Positions 1 to 9,949 of a stretch of 64,000 nucleotides of DNA are shown here, one piece after another. A model generated the notes under the pieces. The model searched no databases and was not told where the DNA came from. It was given only the letters and a program-made list of their open reading frames with translations. The stretch lies in the NCBI GenBank assembly GCA_023374025.1, contig SIJG01000028.1, forward strand, positions 1,188,040 to 1,252,039, written 5' to 3'. A program made the translations under genes and the position numbers. Each line of letters begins with the position of its first letter. The stretch's first letter is position 1. Origin of the DNA: Heterodera schachtii. Taxonomy: Eukaryota > Nematoda > Chromadorea > Rhabditida > Heteroderidae.

Positions 1-58
1 TTAAAACTTTAATTAAAAATAAAATCTTATAGAAATTATATTTTGAAAGTATATAAAA

Positions 59-1087
59 CTTTTACATAGAGTTGGTCGGGACCGGGACCGGGATCGGGAC
101 CGGGACGGGAATTCCCGGTTTTTTCAGGTCCCGGTCCCGGTCCCGATCCCGGTTTTTGGAAAAACAGAAATCCCGGTCCCGGTTTTGCCAGTCCCGGTCC
201 CGGCGGGACTAAATAAGCACTGGTAAGAATGGGGGTCTGGGTGAGAAAAGAGAAGGGAATTAGTGAGAAGGAGAAATTTTTGAGAAAAAAAATAAATTAT
301 TTATTTCATTTAAAGTGTTCCTTCGTGATCTTATGTGGTGTAGTGGCTAAATCTTGTGACTTTTCGGTGGTCTGCTCTTGGGTTCAATTCCTCGATGGAA
401 AAGAAACTTTTTTATATTTTCTTTACCATTATTTTTATTGAATTTAATTAATAAAAATATTTCAACTTAAAAATTATTATTTTTTCATTTTTAACAGCCT
501 AAAACCCAACAAATTAATCAAATATTTGGTCATTTTTTGACAAATTCAGTTAACAAATCGCACTCAAATTTTCAAAATTTTTCCTGCGGTGCCTATCGGC
601 ACCGCCGGACCCCCCCCCCCCAATGTTCCAAAAAGTTTTTTGAAAAAACATTGCCACTAAAACAGTGATTTAAAAATTTTAAGAGATTGTTAATTTGTTA
701 AAAAAATCCAGAATTTTGGGACTCAGAAAATTCCAAGACGCCCGCCCCCCCCCCCCCCCGAACTAAAAATTTTTAAAAATTTTCAATGAATAATGAAAAA
801 ATGCTTCGAATCCCTCCCCCAAACGAAAATTTAAAAAATTTTATGCGTATATTTTTGAATGTAGGCAATTTTCGTAACAAAGTGCACTCAAATTTTCAAA
901 TTTTTTCAAAAAAATTTTCTCTTGGAAAAATTCCCGGTTGGTCCCGGTCCCGGCTTTTCTCGCGGTCCCGATCCCGGTCCCGGTCAAAAAACTTGGTCCC
1001 GGTCCCGGTCCCGACTTTTCTGGTCCCGGCAAGTCCCGGTCCCGTTTTTTGTCAAATTTCCCGGTCCCGACCAACTCTACTTTTACA
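59..1087. mobile_element. hAT-like foldback element 1 (GGGACC arrays)
   Basis: A non-autonomous DNA transposon at 67-1079. The left end starts TAGAGTTGGTCGGGACC and the right end finishes GGTCCCGACCAACTCTA, a perfect terminal inverted repeat. CTTTTACA flanks it on both sides (59-66 and 1080-1087). An 8-bp duplication with termini of the form YARNG is the signature of hAT elements. Inside each end is an array of the hexamer GGGACC or its complement (67-215 and about 930-1079), so the two ends can fold onto each other. The core holds C runs (610-621, 745-759), a GGTGCC...GGCACC palindrome near 590 and a tRNA-like stretch near 331-396. No transposase is visible, so it would have to be moved in trans. 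The superfamily call rests on TSD length and terminal bases only. Confidence 0.82.
331..396 (+). other. tRNA-like segment with A-box and B-box
   Basis: Within hAT-like element 1, TGGTGTAGTGGC (336-347) resembles a tRNA D-arm or A box, and GGTTCAATTCC (381-391) resembles a T-arm or B box. The spacing is that of a tRNA. The acceptor and T stems pair poorly, so this is not a working tRNA. It may be a captured tRNA or SINE remnant that still has RNA polymerase III promoter boxes. I cannot assign an anticodon. Confidence 0.35.
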
Positions 1088-1535
1088 ACAAACTAAAAAA
1101 TACATAAACTAAAGTTATGAACATTACTATTTTTATTCGAAACAGGATTAAATAAAAATTTAATTCTGCGATGATTTTGTAAGATAATATTAAAATAATT
1201 ATCGATAAAACGAATTGAAAATTTACTTTATAGATATTACAGGTAATAAATAAAAAAAATTTAATAGTCTATAATTCTATAATAATTTATTAAAATGAAA
1301 TTTACTTATGAACATCCTTTATTGTTTAATAATAAAATGCTTCTTTCATTTTTCAAGTTAACTAAGACAAAGCCAATATATTATTATTTAATCTAAATTC
1401 TTTAATTATTAATATAAATATGTTATACAATGATGATAAATAAATATAAAAAATATAAATAATGTATACAAAAAAAATAAATAAAAGAAACTAAAAATTT
1501 AAAAGCAAGCGAGCAAAGCAAATAACTGACACCAT
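1088..1535. other. A+T-rich sequence, nothing recognised
   Basis: Short A and T runs and low-complexity sequence. I see no open reading frame, terminal repeat or duplicated block that I can support. Confidence 0.5.
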
Positions 1536-2718
1536 ATGAAAATCCCAGAACCATTGAATCAATTATGTACAGCAATAGTATACATCCGGTAAAGCTCACA
1601 CGAGTGAATATTTAATATTTTTTATCAAATAAGTACCAATTTTATTAGTCACCAAAAACCATTGACCTAAAGTAAAATATTACAATTAAAAAAAAATAAG
1701 CCACAAAATTATTCGATCAGAAGAAAATAAAAGAATAAAAATTTATAAATAAAAGAACATAAAAACGAAAAAAAATCTTTTTTAAACTAAAATAAAAGAG
1801 TCTACAAAATTAATTTAAATAAAGGATTAGTGTTTTTTATTATTATCAAATTAAAAATAATAGGAAAAACATGTCAATTAATGTGTGAATTATATAAAAT
1901 ATATTGTACTAAAGTTGATAATTTCTAAAAAAGTTCATTTAAATTATAATTAATTAAAAATAAGAGACTTATTGGAAATACAAAATCAATTTTAAAAAAT
2001 TAATTTTAAAATATTTATAAAAGCAAAAAATATATAATGAAACAGAAAATAAGGTTTTATTTTATTTTTTACAAATCTTATCTGAAGCACTTTGAATGGC
2101 AGCGGCAACACCTGATGCCCTAAACCAGCAGATCGCGTGGAAAAGGGTCATTAAAGTAAAAGAAAACTGTAAAATAATTAAAATTAAAAAACAATATGAT
2201 ATAAAAAATTAGCAGTTAATTATAAACCCCCAAAAAAGCAAAGAATCTGTTAAAACGTTTTAAGTTACCGATGAAAAATGAAAAAATCAAAAAAAAAAAT
2301 TAGCCATAATCAAAATTAGACTTAATACAAATTCATCGGACCTCAAAACTCTAAAAAGAATACCTAACTGTGAAGAACTTGGACAACATGCGGCTTATTT
2401 GCGTGTAAGTCTTAACAAGTACACAAAATTATTATTTAAGGTAAAAATTTAGTAAAAACTTTTAAAATTGAATCAAAATATTACGTAAACTTTTTCGTAC
2501 AATTTAACATTTTTTATCAATATTTTATACTATTTTTATAAAGCACTAAATAAAAAATAATTGCACTCAAAGGAATTGAATTTCATATATATAAACGTAT
2601 TAAATTCATTCTATTAATTTTAAATAAAAAACCAATTGATATGAAAATAGAAAATGTATTAACAAGAATGAAAACATTCAAGAAGAACTCGAAGGGCATA
2701 TCGTTGAAAAAATCATAA
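1536..2718 (+). CDS. Candidate three-exon small gene (unrecognised)
   Basis: Three short islands of mixed base composition join in a consistent reading phase. Exon 1 is 1536-1588: an ATG, 17 codons plus 2 nt, then a GTAAAG donor. Exon 2 is 2320-2404: it follows an AAAATTAG acceptor, supplies the missing 1 nt, gives 28 codons and ends at a canonical GTAAGT donor. Exon 3 is 2683-2718: it follows a TTCAAG acceptor and gives 11 codons with a lysine-rich end before TAA. The product would be about 57 residues. I recognise no family. The phases and the GTAAGT donor favour real exons. The tiny exons and weak acceptors, in DNA this A+T-rich, could still be chance. Confidence 0.2.
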
Positions 2719-2766
2719 TTTAAAAATTCAATTGTTTAATATTATTTAACCTAAAAAATTAATAAA

Positions 2767-3072
2767 TTGAACTTCATTAATTGGGAACGTTTGTTCAAAA
2801 ATTCAACAATCATGGTATCATTCGATGGCCCTAAGTGTCCTCTATTAGTCTGCAAAATTTCGAAAAATCTCGTTAAGCTTCAAAACAGCCAGAAGAATTC
2901 TGAATTTGGCTGTGAAAATTATCAGGCATTTCATGAGGAAAGAACACAACAACATGTATCAAGAAAATTAAATAAATTAATAATTTTAAAAGAATTTAAA
3001 AAAGATAATAATAACAATATTTCATGTACTTCGACTCCGTTTTCTTTGAAATATAAGTGTGATTTTTTTTAA
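2767..3072 (+). CDS. Hypothetical ORF, possibly part of an exon
   Basis: An open frame of 101 codons whose first two-thirds (about 2780-2960) has more G+C than its surroundings, as exons in such DNA usually do. The tail is asparagine- and lysine-rich and looks like read-through into intron or spacer. The first codon is TTG, so the start is not credible as it stands. No domain, signal peptide or membrane segment is recognisable. It lies just downstream of the three-exon candidate on the same strand and could belong to the same gene or be debris. Confidence 0.15.
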   Translation: MNFINWERLFKNSTIMVSFDGPKCPLLVCKISKNLVKLQNSQKNSEFGCENYQAFHEERTQQHVSRKLNKLIILKEFKKDNNNNISCTSTPFSLKYKCDFF

Positions 3073-3188
3073 AGCTGATTCTAAATAATTAGTTGTTATA
3101 GACCGGTTAAAGTATTTTTATTTTTTTACTTATAAAGTCAATAAATGTAATTGATGTTCTTTCCTTATATTATATTTTCATATTAATA

Positions 3189-3225
3189 TACAGTAAGGTG
3201 CAAATGTATTGGAACCGATGCAGTT
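3189..3225. mobile_element. Isolated Tc1/mariner-like terminus
   Basis: TACAGTAAGGTGCAAATG at 3189-3206, followed by TATTGGAACC, has the layout of a Tc1/mariner terminal repeat: a TA then CAGT. I searched down to about 3.6 kb for the matching inverted end and found none, so this is probably one end of a decayed element. The open frame from 3198 to 3530 runs through this sequence and is not a convincing gene. Confidence 0.3.
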
Positions 3226-3847
3226 TTTGGGTATTTTTTAGTGCATTAATTAATGTTTCTTTTGGCGTAAATAACTCTTTTTTCTCACCATTCATTTTTG
3301 AGAAAACAAATTATGAATTAATATTTATCAATTTTTGTTTTTTCAATAAATTTGTTGGGGAATTTATTGTTATAGATATTCTAGTGCGCCGGTTAAATCA
3401 CTTATATTTCATTCAGTATTGCTGGCGACCTAATGTCTTATTTTTGATTCTTTTAAAAAAACAGGAGCCCCTTTTTAAAAATATAAAAGATAACTCGCCT
3501 AAATTTAGAAGTATTCACAGTGCAATTTGATTATGTTCCGCATACAGCAGGAGTAACAAAGTGTAATAGAAACAAATTGGTTTATTTTATAATATCAGAC
3601 AAAAATAATTCAAAAATTATCAAAACCCGCCAATAATTTTTTAGATATCAAACCGAAAAAACATCATGAAATAAATTTACGTTTTTATAATATATAGTAT
3701 TGTGAAGCATTCTTTAAATAATTTTTTAGTTATTTTGTAGTGACTTCAAAAAAAGTCTTTCTTTTAGTTTTTAGTTAGCTTTTTATTCTATTCTTAACTT
3801 TTTATTTATATACATATTAATAATTGATTATATTTTTTATTTTTCAG

Positions 3848-3920
3848 AATGATTCACATTTATTCTTTTGCACTAGATTTATGGAAAAAATTTTTGTTTC
3901 CAAATAAATTAAATAAATAG
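3848..3920 (+). CDS. Candidate terminal exon (unrecognised)
   Basis: A strong acceptor, ATTTTTCAG, ends at 3847. After one nucleotide comes ATG and 22 further codons to TAG at 3918-3920. The peptide includes a Leu-Trp-Lys-Lys stretch and matches no family I know. Sequence on both sides is A+T-rich with no upstream exon I can link to it. The acceptor is the main support. Confidence 0.17.
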
Positions 3921-4598
3921 ATCATGTTTTCGGTAGGATGGTGTGTCTTGTTGATTTGACTGATATTTTTTTTGTTAACCTCTTTCGAAAAAAACATTAT
4001 TTTTTTAAAAAAAAATTAGTTTTAAATATTATACATTATTAATAATAGGATTATTTACATTATTTGTTATTTGTCTTTAAGAATTTATTGTAGAATGGTG
4101 AAGTATCATTGTCAATTTTTAAAGAAAACTTTTGTTAAATAGATTTTAATGTTTTATTAAAGGGAAATAATTTTTGTACGCCTTTTTAATAATTTTATTT
4201 GTTATATAACATGATTCCAACACCAATAATATCTCCTTGTTCCAAATTGGTGTTTTAAAATACATATTTTAAAATTGATTTATAACTATCATTTAACTTA
4301 AACATTTTTATTTATTTAAATTAAAAGTTATTTTAAAAAAAAGTTAATTAACTTTTTTGTCTAATTAAAAACTTTATATAATGAATAAAAATTAGTTTAT
4401 CATTAAATTTACGAAAATAAAAAGAAAGTTGTAATAAACAATTAATAATTTTTAGATTTAACACTATGATAATCAAAGAGTTTTATCCAATTCGGTACAA
4501 AAAAAAAAATTACTCTGCCTAAATAATTTTGCAACTATTAACAAAATCATTAATCAATTAAAAATTCATAAGATGCATATTTTCAAATATACTCGCAG

Positions 4599-4708
4599 AA
4601 AATACAAACATACTTGCTGAAACCTGGACTAAAGAGAAATACCGTAGTCTTTTTTCCTGGAAATTGAATGAAATTGTACTAAATGTATTTCAAAACAGAC
4701 AACATTAA
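4599..4708 (+). CDS. Candidate terminal exon (unrecognised)
   Basis: After a CTCGCAG acceptor ending at 4598, a frame of 35 codons runs to TAA at 4706-4708. It starts with 2 nt completing a split codon. Its composition is protein-like, with two Trp in a Glu/Thr/Lys-rich context, and its codons are more G+C-rich than the flanks. Block A begins about 40 bp downstream. No family is recognised. Confidence 0.2.
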
Positions 4709-4749
4709 AATAAATAATTTAAATTAGAAAAATATTATAAAAAAAAAAG

Positions 4750-6140
4750 AATGAATTGATGATTAATAATTTAATATTTATTAAAAAAACAAATCAACAT
4801 CCATCCAAAAAATCGTTTAATAATTAATTTTACTTTATTATAGTGCATTTGAATTGAACTAAAAAGATATTCATTTGTAAACAAAAAAAATATAAAAAAA
4901 TCACTTTAATTAATAGCACATATATCCCGCTTCTAAAAGCGTGGTGATATGAAAAAAAACCAAATAAGATATTCACAACAAATTTAATGTCTTATGAATA
5001 CTTTTTAACCAATTCGTAAGATAAGTGCATGAATAAATTTGATAAATTTTTCCTCTACCATTTATTTTATTACTTGTAAATTCTAAAATGAAAAATTTAA
5101 ATAATCTTATAAAATAATTTTTACAGCCAGAATTTAAATGGCATCGGAAATTAAATCGGTGCCCGACTTAGAGTTACAACTAAAATATTAAAAGAAGTCA
5201 AAGGATAGCCAAGTTTGCGAGTGAACGCGTCGAAAAACTGATCTTAAAAAATTTATCAAATCGCAAATGATATTTATAAGTAGGATTCGGAATTATATGG
5301 AAATCCATATTTTTTTCCTGGATTGTGGGAGGCCTGAAACGCACGAAAAACATATTTTTAGCTTGGTTTGGAGCTTCTAGGATGGTGTTCTATATCCATA
5401 TTTTCCATATTTTTCCATATTTCGCGATTTATATCCATATTTCCATATTTTTCCATATTTTGGCATTTTTATCCATATTTTATGTCCAATAAGCAAAAAA
5501 GCAAAAATTTGCTAAAAATTAGTAAATTTTAGCTGTATGATGTTTTTTTTTCTAAAATAATTTTTAATACCATATTTAGCCATTTTTTAAAGTTTTACGT
5601 TACATTTAGCGAATTTGAAGAAAATTGAGAAATTACATCCTCAATTTTGAAAAATTTATGTCCATATTTTTGCCATTTTATGTCCATATTTTGCGATTTT
5701 TGGTCCATATTTTATGGCCATATTTCGCGATTTTATTCCATATTTTTCCGAACCCTATTTATAAGCATATCAATATTTGAAGAAATAAATATTCGTTAAT
5801 TTTTTAAAAATAATAATCTTTTTATCGTAAAAAATTAAGTGAGATAATAAAAAAAAATAAACAAAAAATAAATGAATTTGAGATGTCAATGGATTCAGTT
5901 CGCGGAGCTCAACTTGAGCACAATATTTTAAAATTGTAGAATTGTTCCCATAAAAAATGAATTAATTGTTTAATCAATGTAAAACGAACTTTATTAATTC
6001 TAAGACGCAAAAACATCATTATAAAAAACATACTATGATAAAATTAAATATTAATAATTTAAAAAGTTTTTTCGAAAAAAATATTTGAATAACATCAATA
6101 GTAAAAACAATAAACTTTCCAGCAGTTAAACAAAATATAA
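4750..6140 (+). repeat. Dispersed repeat block A, copy 1
   Basis: This segment matches 31337-32605 and 39570-40880 in order, and part of it matches 23580-23990 on the other strand. Shared landmarks include AACATCCATCCAAAA (about 4796), GTGAACGCGTCGAAAAACTG (5221-5240) and AATAACATCAATAGTA near 6090. It is the most diverged of the plus-strand copies and is interrupted by the hAT-like element at 5281-5757. A TTTTTACAG acceptor at about 5127 precedes a 14-codon open stretch in this copy only. Block A may therefore descend from duplicated gene DNA, but that is inference. Confidence 0.8.
5273..5765. mobile_element. hAT-like foldback element 2 (TCCATATTT arrays)
   Basis: A 477-bp non-autonomous element at 5281-5757. 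Its ends are TAGGATTCGGAA and, read inward from the right, TAGGGTTCGGAA, with one mismatch. TTTATAAG lies on both sides (5273-5280 and 5758-5765), an 8-bp TSD as in hAT elements. Both ends carry repeats of a word close to TTTCCATATT, about ten on the left and several variants on the right. The copies of block A at 31.6 and 40.05 kb contain one uninterrupted TTTATAAG at the same position, which is an empty site. No transposase is present. Confidence 0.85.
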
Positions 6141-6550
6141 TAACAGGGCCAACAATTAGATAATTTAGTCACAATTTGGAAGTACATATGGAAAAAAAGA
6201 CTAAACGAACCCAACCCGAAACGAGGCAATTATTCGAATACTTACAATGATTTTAACAACTTTAATAGGCAGACTAAACATTAGAAAAAAAAAGTGATAA
6301 TTTAATATTTACCAACTATTTATAAATTTTATAAACACATATTAAATACACATTTATTAAAAAATTATTAACATTTGTTTTTTTCTGTATAATTCAGGTT
6401 ATTCATTTTTTATGACGATGAATTCTTTTACTTCGCGGTTCTTTACTTTTCCAATATCAATTGAATGTTTTTTAGGGTCAATTAGCAGCTCTTTTATCAA
6501 TCAAAAATATAATATTTGAACATTTTTAATGTGTTCTGAATAAATTTGTA

Positions 6551-6629
6551 AAAATGAGGCTTTTTGACCTAAATGAGGCTTTTTTGCCTGCAAAATGAGG
6601 CTTTTGAAAATTTTAATCTGGCAACCCTG
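6551..6629 (-). mobile_element. Isolated hAT-like terminus with GAGGC word repeats
   Basis: Three copies of a word close to AAATGAGGCTTTTT run into CTGGCAACCCTG ending at 6629. Read on the minus strand this begins CAGGGTTGCCAG, a typical hAT terminus. Homology to block C at 29.69 kb starts immediately to its right, which supports 6629 as the element boundary. I could not find the partner end upstream, so the element is truncated or the other end has decayed. Confidence 0.45.
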
Positions 6630-6659
6630 ATTATAAATAAAATAAAACAAATTCAAAAT

Positions 6660-7510
6660 TAATGTAATATTTTATTACAATAACAATCATCGTAAAGAAA
6701 TTTAATTAAAATAAAATGAATTAAGAGAAAATAAATTATCATAAAATGACTATAATTATTAATGTATATCATTTTCACCCGTTTTATTTTGCATTTTATC
6801 AAATTACAAAAAAAACTTATAAAGAACTTTTTTTTGCAACAATTTGGTGTAAGTTTTGTGTTGCAGCACAATATAACAGTTACGACAAAAAAACGAAATC
6901 GCCCAATGGGTCGAGAAATAATCAAGTCAAACTTTAAATTCAAAAAATGGAATTTAATTTGGCGCCAAAAACACCAATTCTTCCAACTCACGTAATTATC
7001 ACACAAATTGTAACTACTATAATTGGAATACAAAATTATGTGTGTAAGAATCAAAATTATTTGGCAAATACAAGTAATTTAAATTTACTTAATAAATATC
7101 CATAATCAATAAAAACTATCTTAAAATTTTTTCGTTGTCTTAACAAACATTTAAAAACGGAAGAGATGGCCTGGCGCATGTTTATAATATTTAAATATAC
7201 CCTTCTCAAAATTAAAAAATGATTTGATTTACATATTAATTTTCTGTTAAGTTTTTCATGCCAAGAGTATAAATGAAAAAAATTAGCAAAATAATGTGTT
7301 TTTAGAGAATACTTACTTATTTTAACAACAATTATTTTCAAATAATAATAATTTCTGTCACATTACAAAATTTATCATAATAAATGACATTTTGATCAAG
7401 AGGATAAAAAATTTTATTAAAAAACAAAATAATAAAAACTGAAATAGTGTAAAATACGCAAATTTTTTTATTTAGCCAAAAGCATACAAAATTATTTATC
7501 AAATCGTACA
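6660..7510 (+). repeat. Dispersed repeat block C, copy 1
   Basis: Matches 29720-30810. The first 185 bp and the stretch from about 7115 onward align closely, including GAGATGGCCTGGCGCATG. The segment between (about 6850-7110) differs, so one copy has gained or lost sequence there. Both copies contain a minus-strand open frame of about 95 codons sharing a 50-residue stretch. Nucleotide identity is high overall, so this does not show selection for protein. Confidence 0.75.
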
Positions 7511-7615
7511 AGAATTAATTTGTAAATTGATTTTGAATACTTATTGATAAACAAAGAAATTAAATGAAAATAAAATTATTAGATAAATATTAACATAATT
7601 TATTAAAATTACTAT

Positions 7616-9081
7616 ATATGACTTTTTTGGAAAAAGTCAATTATTTGTCCTGTTCCAAAAATACCTAACCCAATAAATCCCGTTGACTTTCGGCCAATTT
7701 CGCTCTTATGCTCCATCTCAAAAATTTTAGAAGAAAATATTACCCAGAAAATCACTAATTTTGTTGAGACAAATAATGTACTTCCGAATTGCCAACATGG
7801 CTTTAGGAGAAAACACTCTGTTACAACTCAACTTTTGGAAGTCATTGATGACTTTAGTATGGCTTTGGAAAACAAAAAATCAATTGATGTTATATATTTT
7901 GATCTAGCAAAGGCATTTGATACTGTTCCGCACGAAAGATTAGTTTCTAAACTCAAAAATGTTGGTATAAATGGTACTTTACTAAAATGGCTTCAAAATT
8001 ATTTACAAAATCGTACATTTTTCGTTAGAGTTGGCTCTGCGTTTTCTGATGAATTCCCATGCTTAAGTGGTGTTCCGCAGGGATCAAATTTGGGTCCGCT
8101 TTTATTTTTAATTTACATATCAGATCTTCCTTATTTTTGTAAAACTGAAAATGTTGAAATTAAGCTTTTTGCTGACGATCTTAAGGCCTATTCTATTCTT
8201 TCAAAAAATACTATTTCTCCACTCCATTCTTTTATTAACAAATTTCGAAATTACTGTGAATTAAATGGCCTTAAAATCGCTCCTAACAAATGCTTAGTTT
8301 CACATCTTGGGCCTAAAAACCCCAATGAAGATTACTTTATTAATAATATTCCAATTTTAAAAAGTGGAAAAGGTGAACCAGTTAGAGAGAGACCTTGGCA
8401 TTTATTTTTCTAATGATTTAAAATGGGAAAAACATATAGAATTTATTACCAAAAAAGCAATAAGAACATCTTTTGCTTTACTAAAGTCACTTAAAACGAA
8501 AAACCCAAAAATTCTTATAAACATATTCAATGTTTATTGTCGATCCATTTTGGAATTTGGTTCCCCGGTTTTTAATCCATATATGAAAAAAGACATCGAA
8601 GCTCTTGAAAATGTCCAAAAAACATTTTTACGTATTGTTTTTAGACGCAATAATAACAAGGATGATATACCCGGGTATAACGAACTTCTTCAACTCTTTA
8701 AACAGGAATCCCTTTTAAAACGCAGAACAAAAATCGATTTAAAACTTTTCCATTATATAATTTTGGGAAAGATCCATATTCAGCATAATGATTCTTTTTC
8801 AAAAATATATTCAGGACTAAAAAACGATTATATTATAAAAACCGCTTATTGTTCAACCAATGTTCGGTTTCATTCGTTTTTTATTCGTACCTCTCGCCTC
8901 TATAGGTGTTTGCCTAAAGAGGCAAGGTTACTTAATTCTACTGAGTTTGCTAAACTTCTTGACACCTATGATATTGATGTTTTACTTTTGAAACCACTTC
9001 ATCTCATTCAGTGACCAATTTTATTTATTTGTTTTGTTTTGATGTCGGTGTCACGCTTTTGCGTATAAATTGATTGATTGA
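7616..9081 (+). mobile_element. 5'-truncated CR1/Jockey-like LINE
   Basis: A non-LTR retrotransposon copy with only the reverse transcriptase part of ORF2 and the 3' end. Open coding sequence starts abruptly near 7620, after a TGA, partway through the RT domain. That is the usual result of incomplete target-primed reverse transcription. After the stop at 9014 there is a 67-bp 3' untranslated region ending in tandem TTGA units (9070-9081), typical of CR1-group tails. It lies between repeat blocks C and B. I found no clear target-site duplication. Confidence 0.85.
7622..9014 (+). pseudogene. LINE reverse transcriptase, 5'-truncated and frameshifted
   Basis: Reverse transcriptase that would copy LINE RNA at a nicked target. 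The frame is open upstream of the first ATG-like start at 7835, back to about 7622. It includes the conserved region around VDFRPISLL (about 7680-7706) and a GFRRKHS segment. The first catalytic Asp is in YFDLAKAFD near 7901, SGVPQGS is near 8066, and the FADD box with the catalytic Asp pair is at 8168-8179. The first frame ends at 8413. The second runs from about 8364 to TGA at 9012-9014 and holds the thumb and C-terminal region. The switch is close to 8355-8364, beside the AAAAA run before GTGGAAAAGG. The apurinic endonuclease domain is absent. Confidence 0.85.
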
Positions 9082-9085
9082 ATAT

Positions 9086-9949
9086 AATAAATTATCATTT
9101 GGTTATGTATTAGAATTTTGCCAAACTATTATACACAAATTCGTGCCTTTTCGTCTTTATTTTTATAGTATTTTTTAAAAAGCGATAATTTTAATTACAT
9201 TTGACGTGCTCGGAAAAAGTGATGCGTCATTTGCGGCGCTATGAAAAACTAATTTATGTTAAAATTTTTATATGTTTATATAAATTAATTTTAACCAATA
9301 TAAGATTTAAGACAAGGTATATTGGGACCAGATTAACAATTTTTTTTCTAATAAGAATTACAAGGGATTAAATTTTAATTATTTTATATTTCTCCCACAA
9401 ACTCTTACGGATTCCTTCCAATTCAATATTCATATATTTTATAGAGTTTAATGATAAATATTTAGGTCGCTATTATAATGATTGTTTAATGTGTAGGTGC
9501 TAAACTTAAATTATTTATAAATTAAATTCATTAGCCAAAACAAATTACACAAGAGCAGCTTAAAAAAAGCATAGATTTGCAAATTATTAGATTTTGGTTT
9601 TGTGTCTCTTCTTGATATTATACAATTCTCTAACAAATAGCTATTCACTTATTGTTGGCGGGAGATTTATAAGGCAGTTAAATAATTTAATTATAATAAT
9701 TTAGGTTTTTACAAACAAATTAAAAATTTATATATAAATTATCTTTTGTCAATAATTAATTTTCTATAATTTTTTCTTTTCTTGTCAGTCAACTTTCGAT
9801 ATTTCAAACCGTACCAATTGTACAGTAGTAAAGAAGTGCCGGGAAATTTTCAGGCTTGAATTTTGGCACAAGCCAGATTGCCGAAACTCCAATTGGCATT
9901 GCCTTAATGTTTATAATTTTGGTATTTTCGGTTGGATTTGCTAACCATT
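9086..9949 (+). repeat. Dispersed repeat block B, copy 1
   Basis: From 9139 to 9949 this matches 40878-41690 with only about eight base differences plus one 2-nt indel that I can count. A more diverged partial copy is at 34165-34416. The last 160 bp is a G+C-richer, exon-like segment on the minus strand. In this copy the 2-nt deletion breaks the frame that is open in the 41.5 kb copy. Confidence 0.85.

Noticed and set aside
786..1112. Arg/Ser/Pro-rich open frames over the left element
   Set aside because: They are the GGGACC arrays of the hAT-like element read in several phases on both strands, not genes.
3198..3530. 110-codon frame starting in the mariner-like terminus
   Set aside because: It starts inside the CAGTAAGGTGC terminus and is dominated by Phe, Ile and Asn codons of A+T-rich DNA.
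7057..7341. Minus-strand frame also found at 30385-30675
   Set aside because: The two copies sit in recently duplicated block C, where DNA identity is high throughout, so the shared frame says nothing about selection. The codons are A+T-driven.
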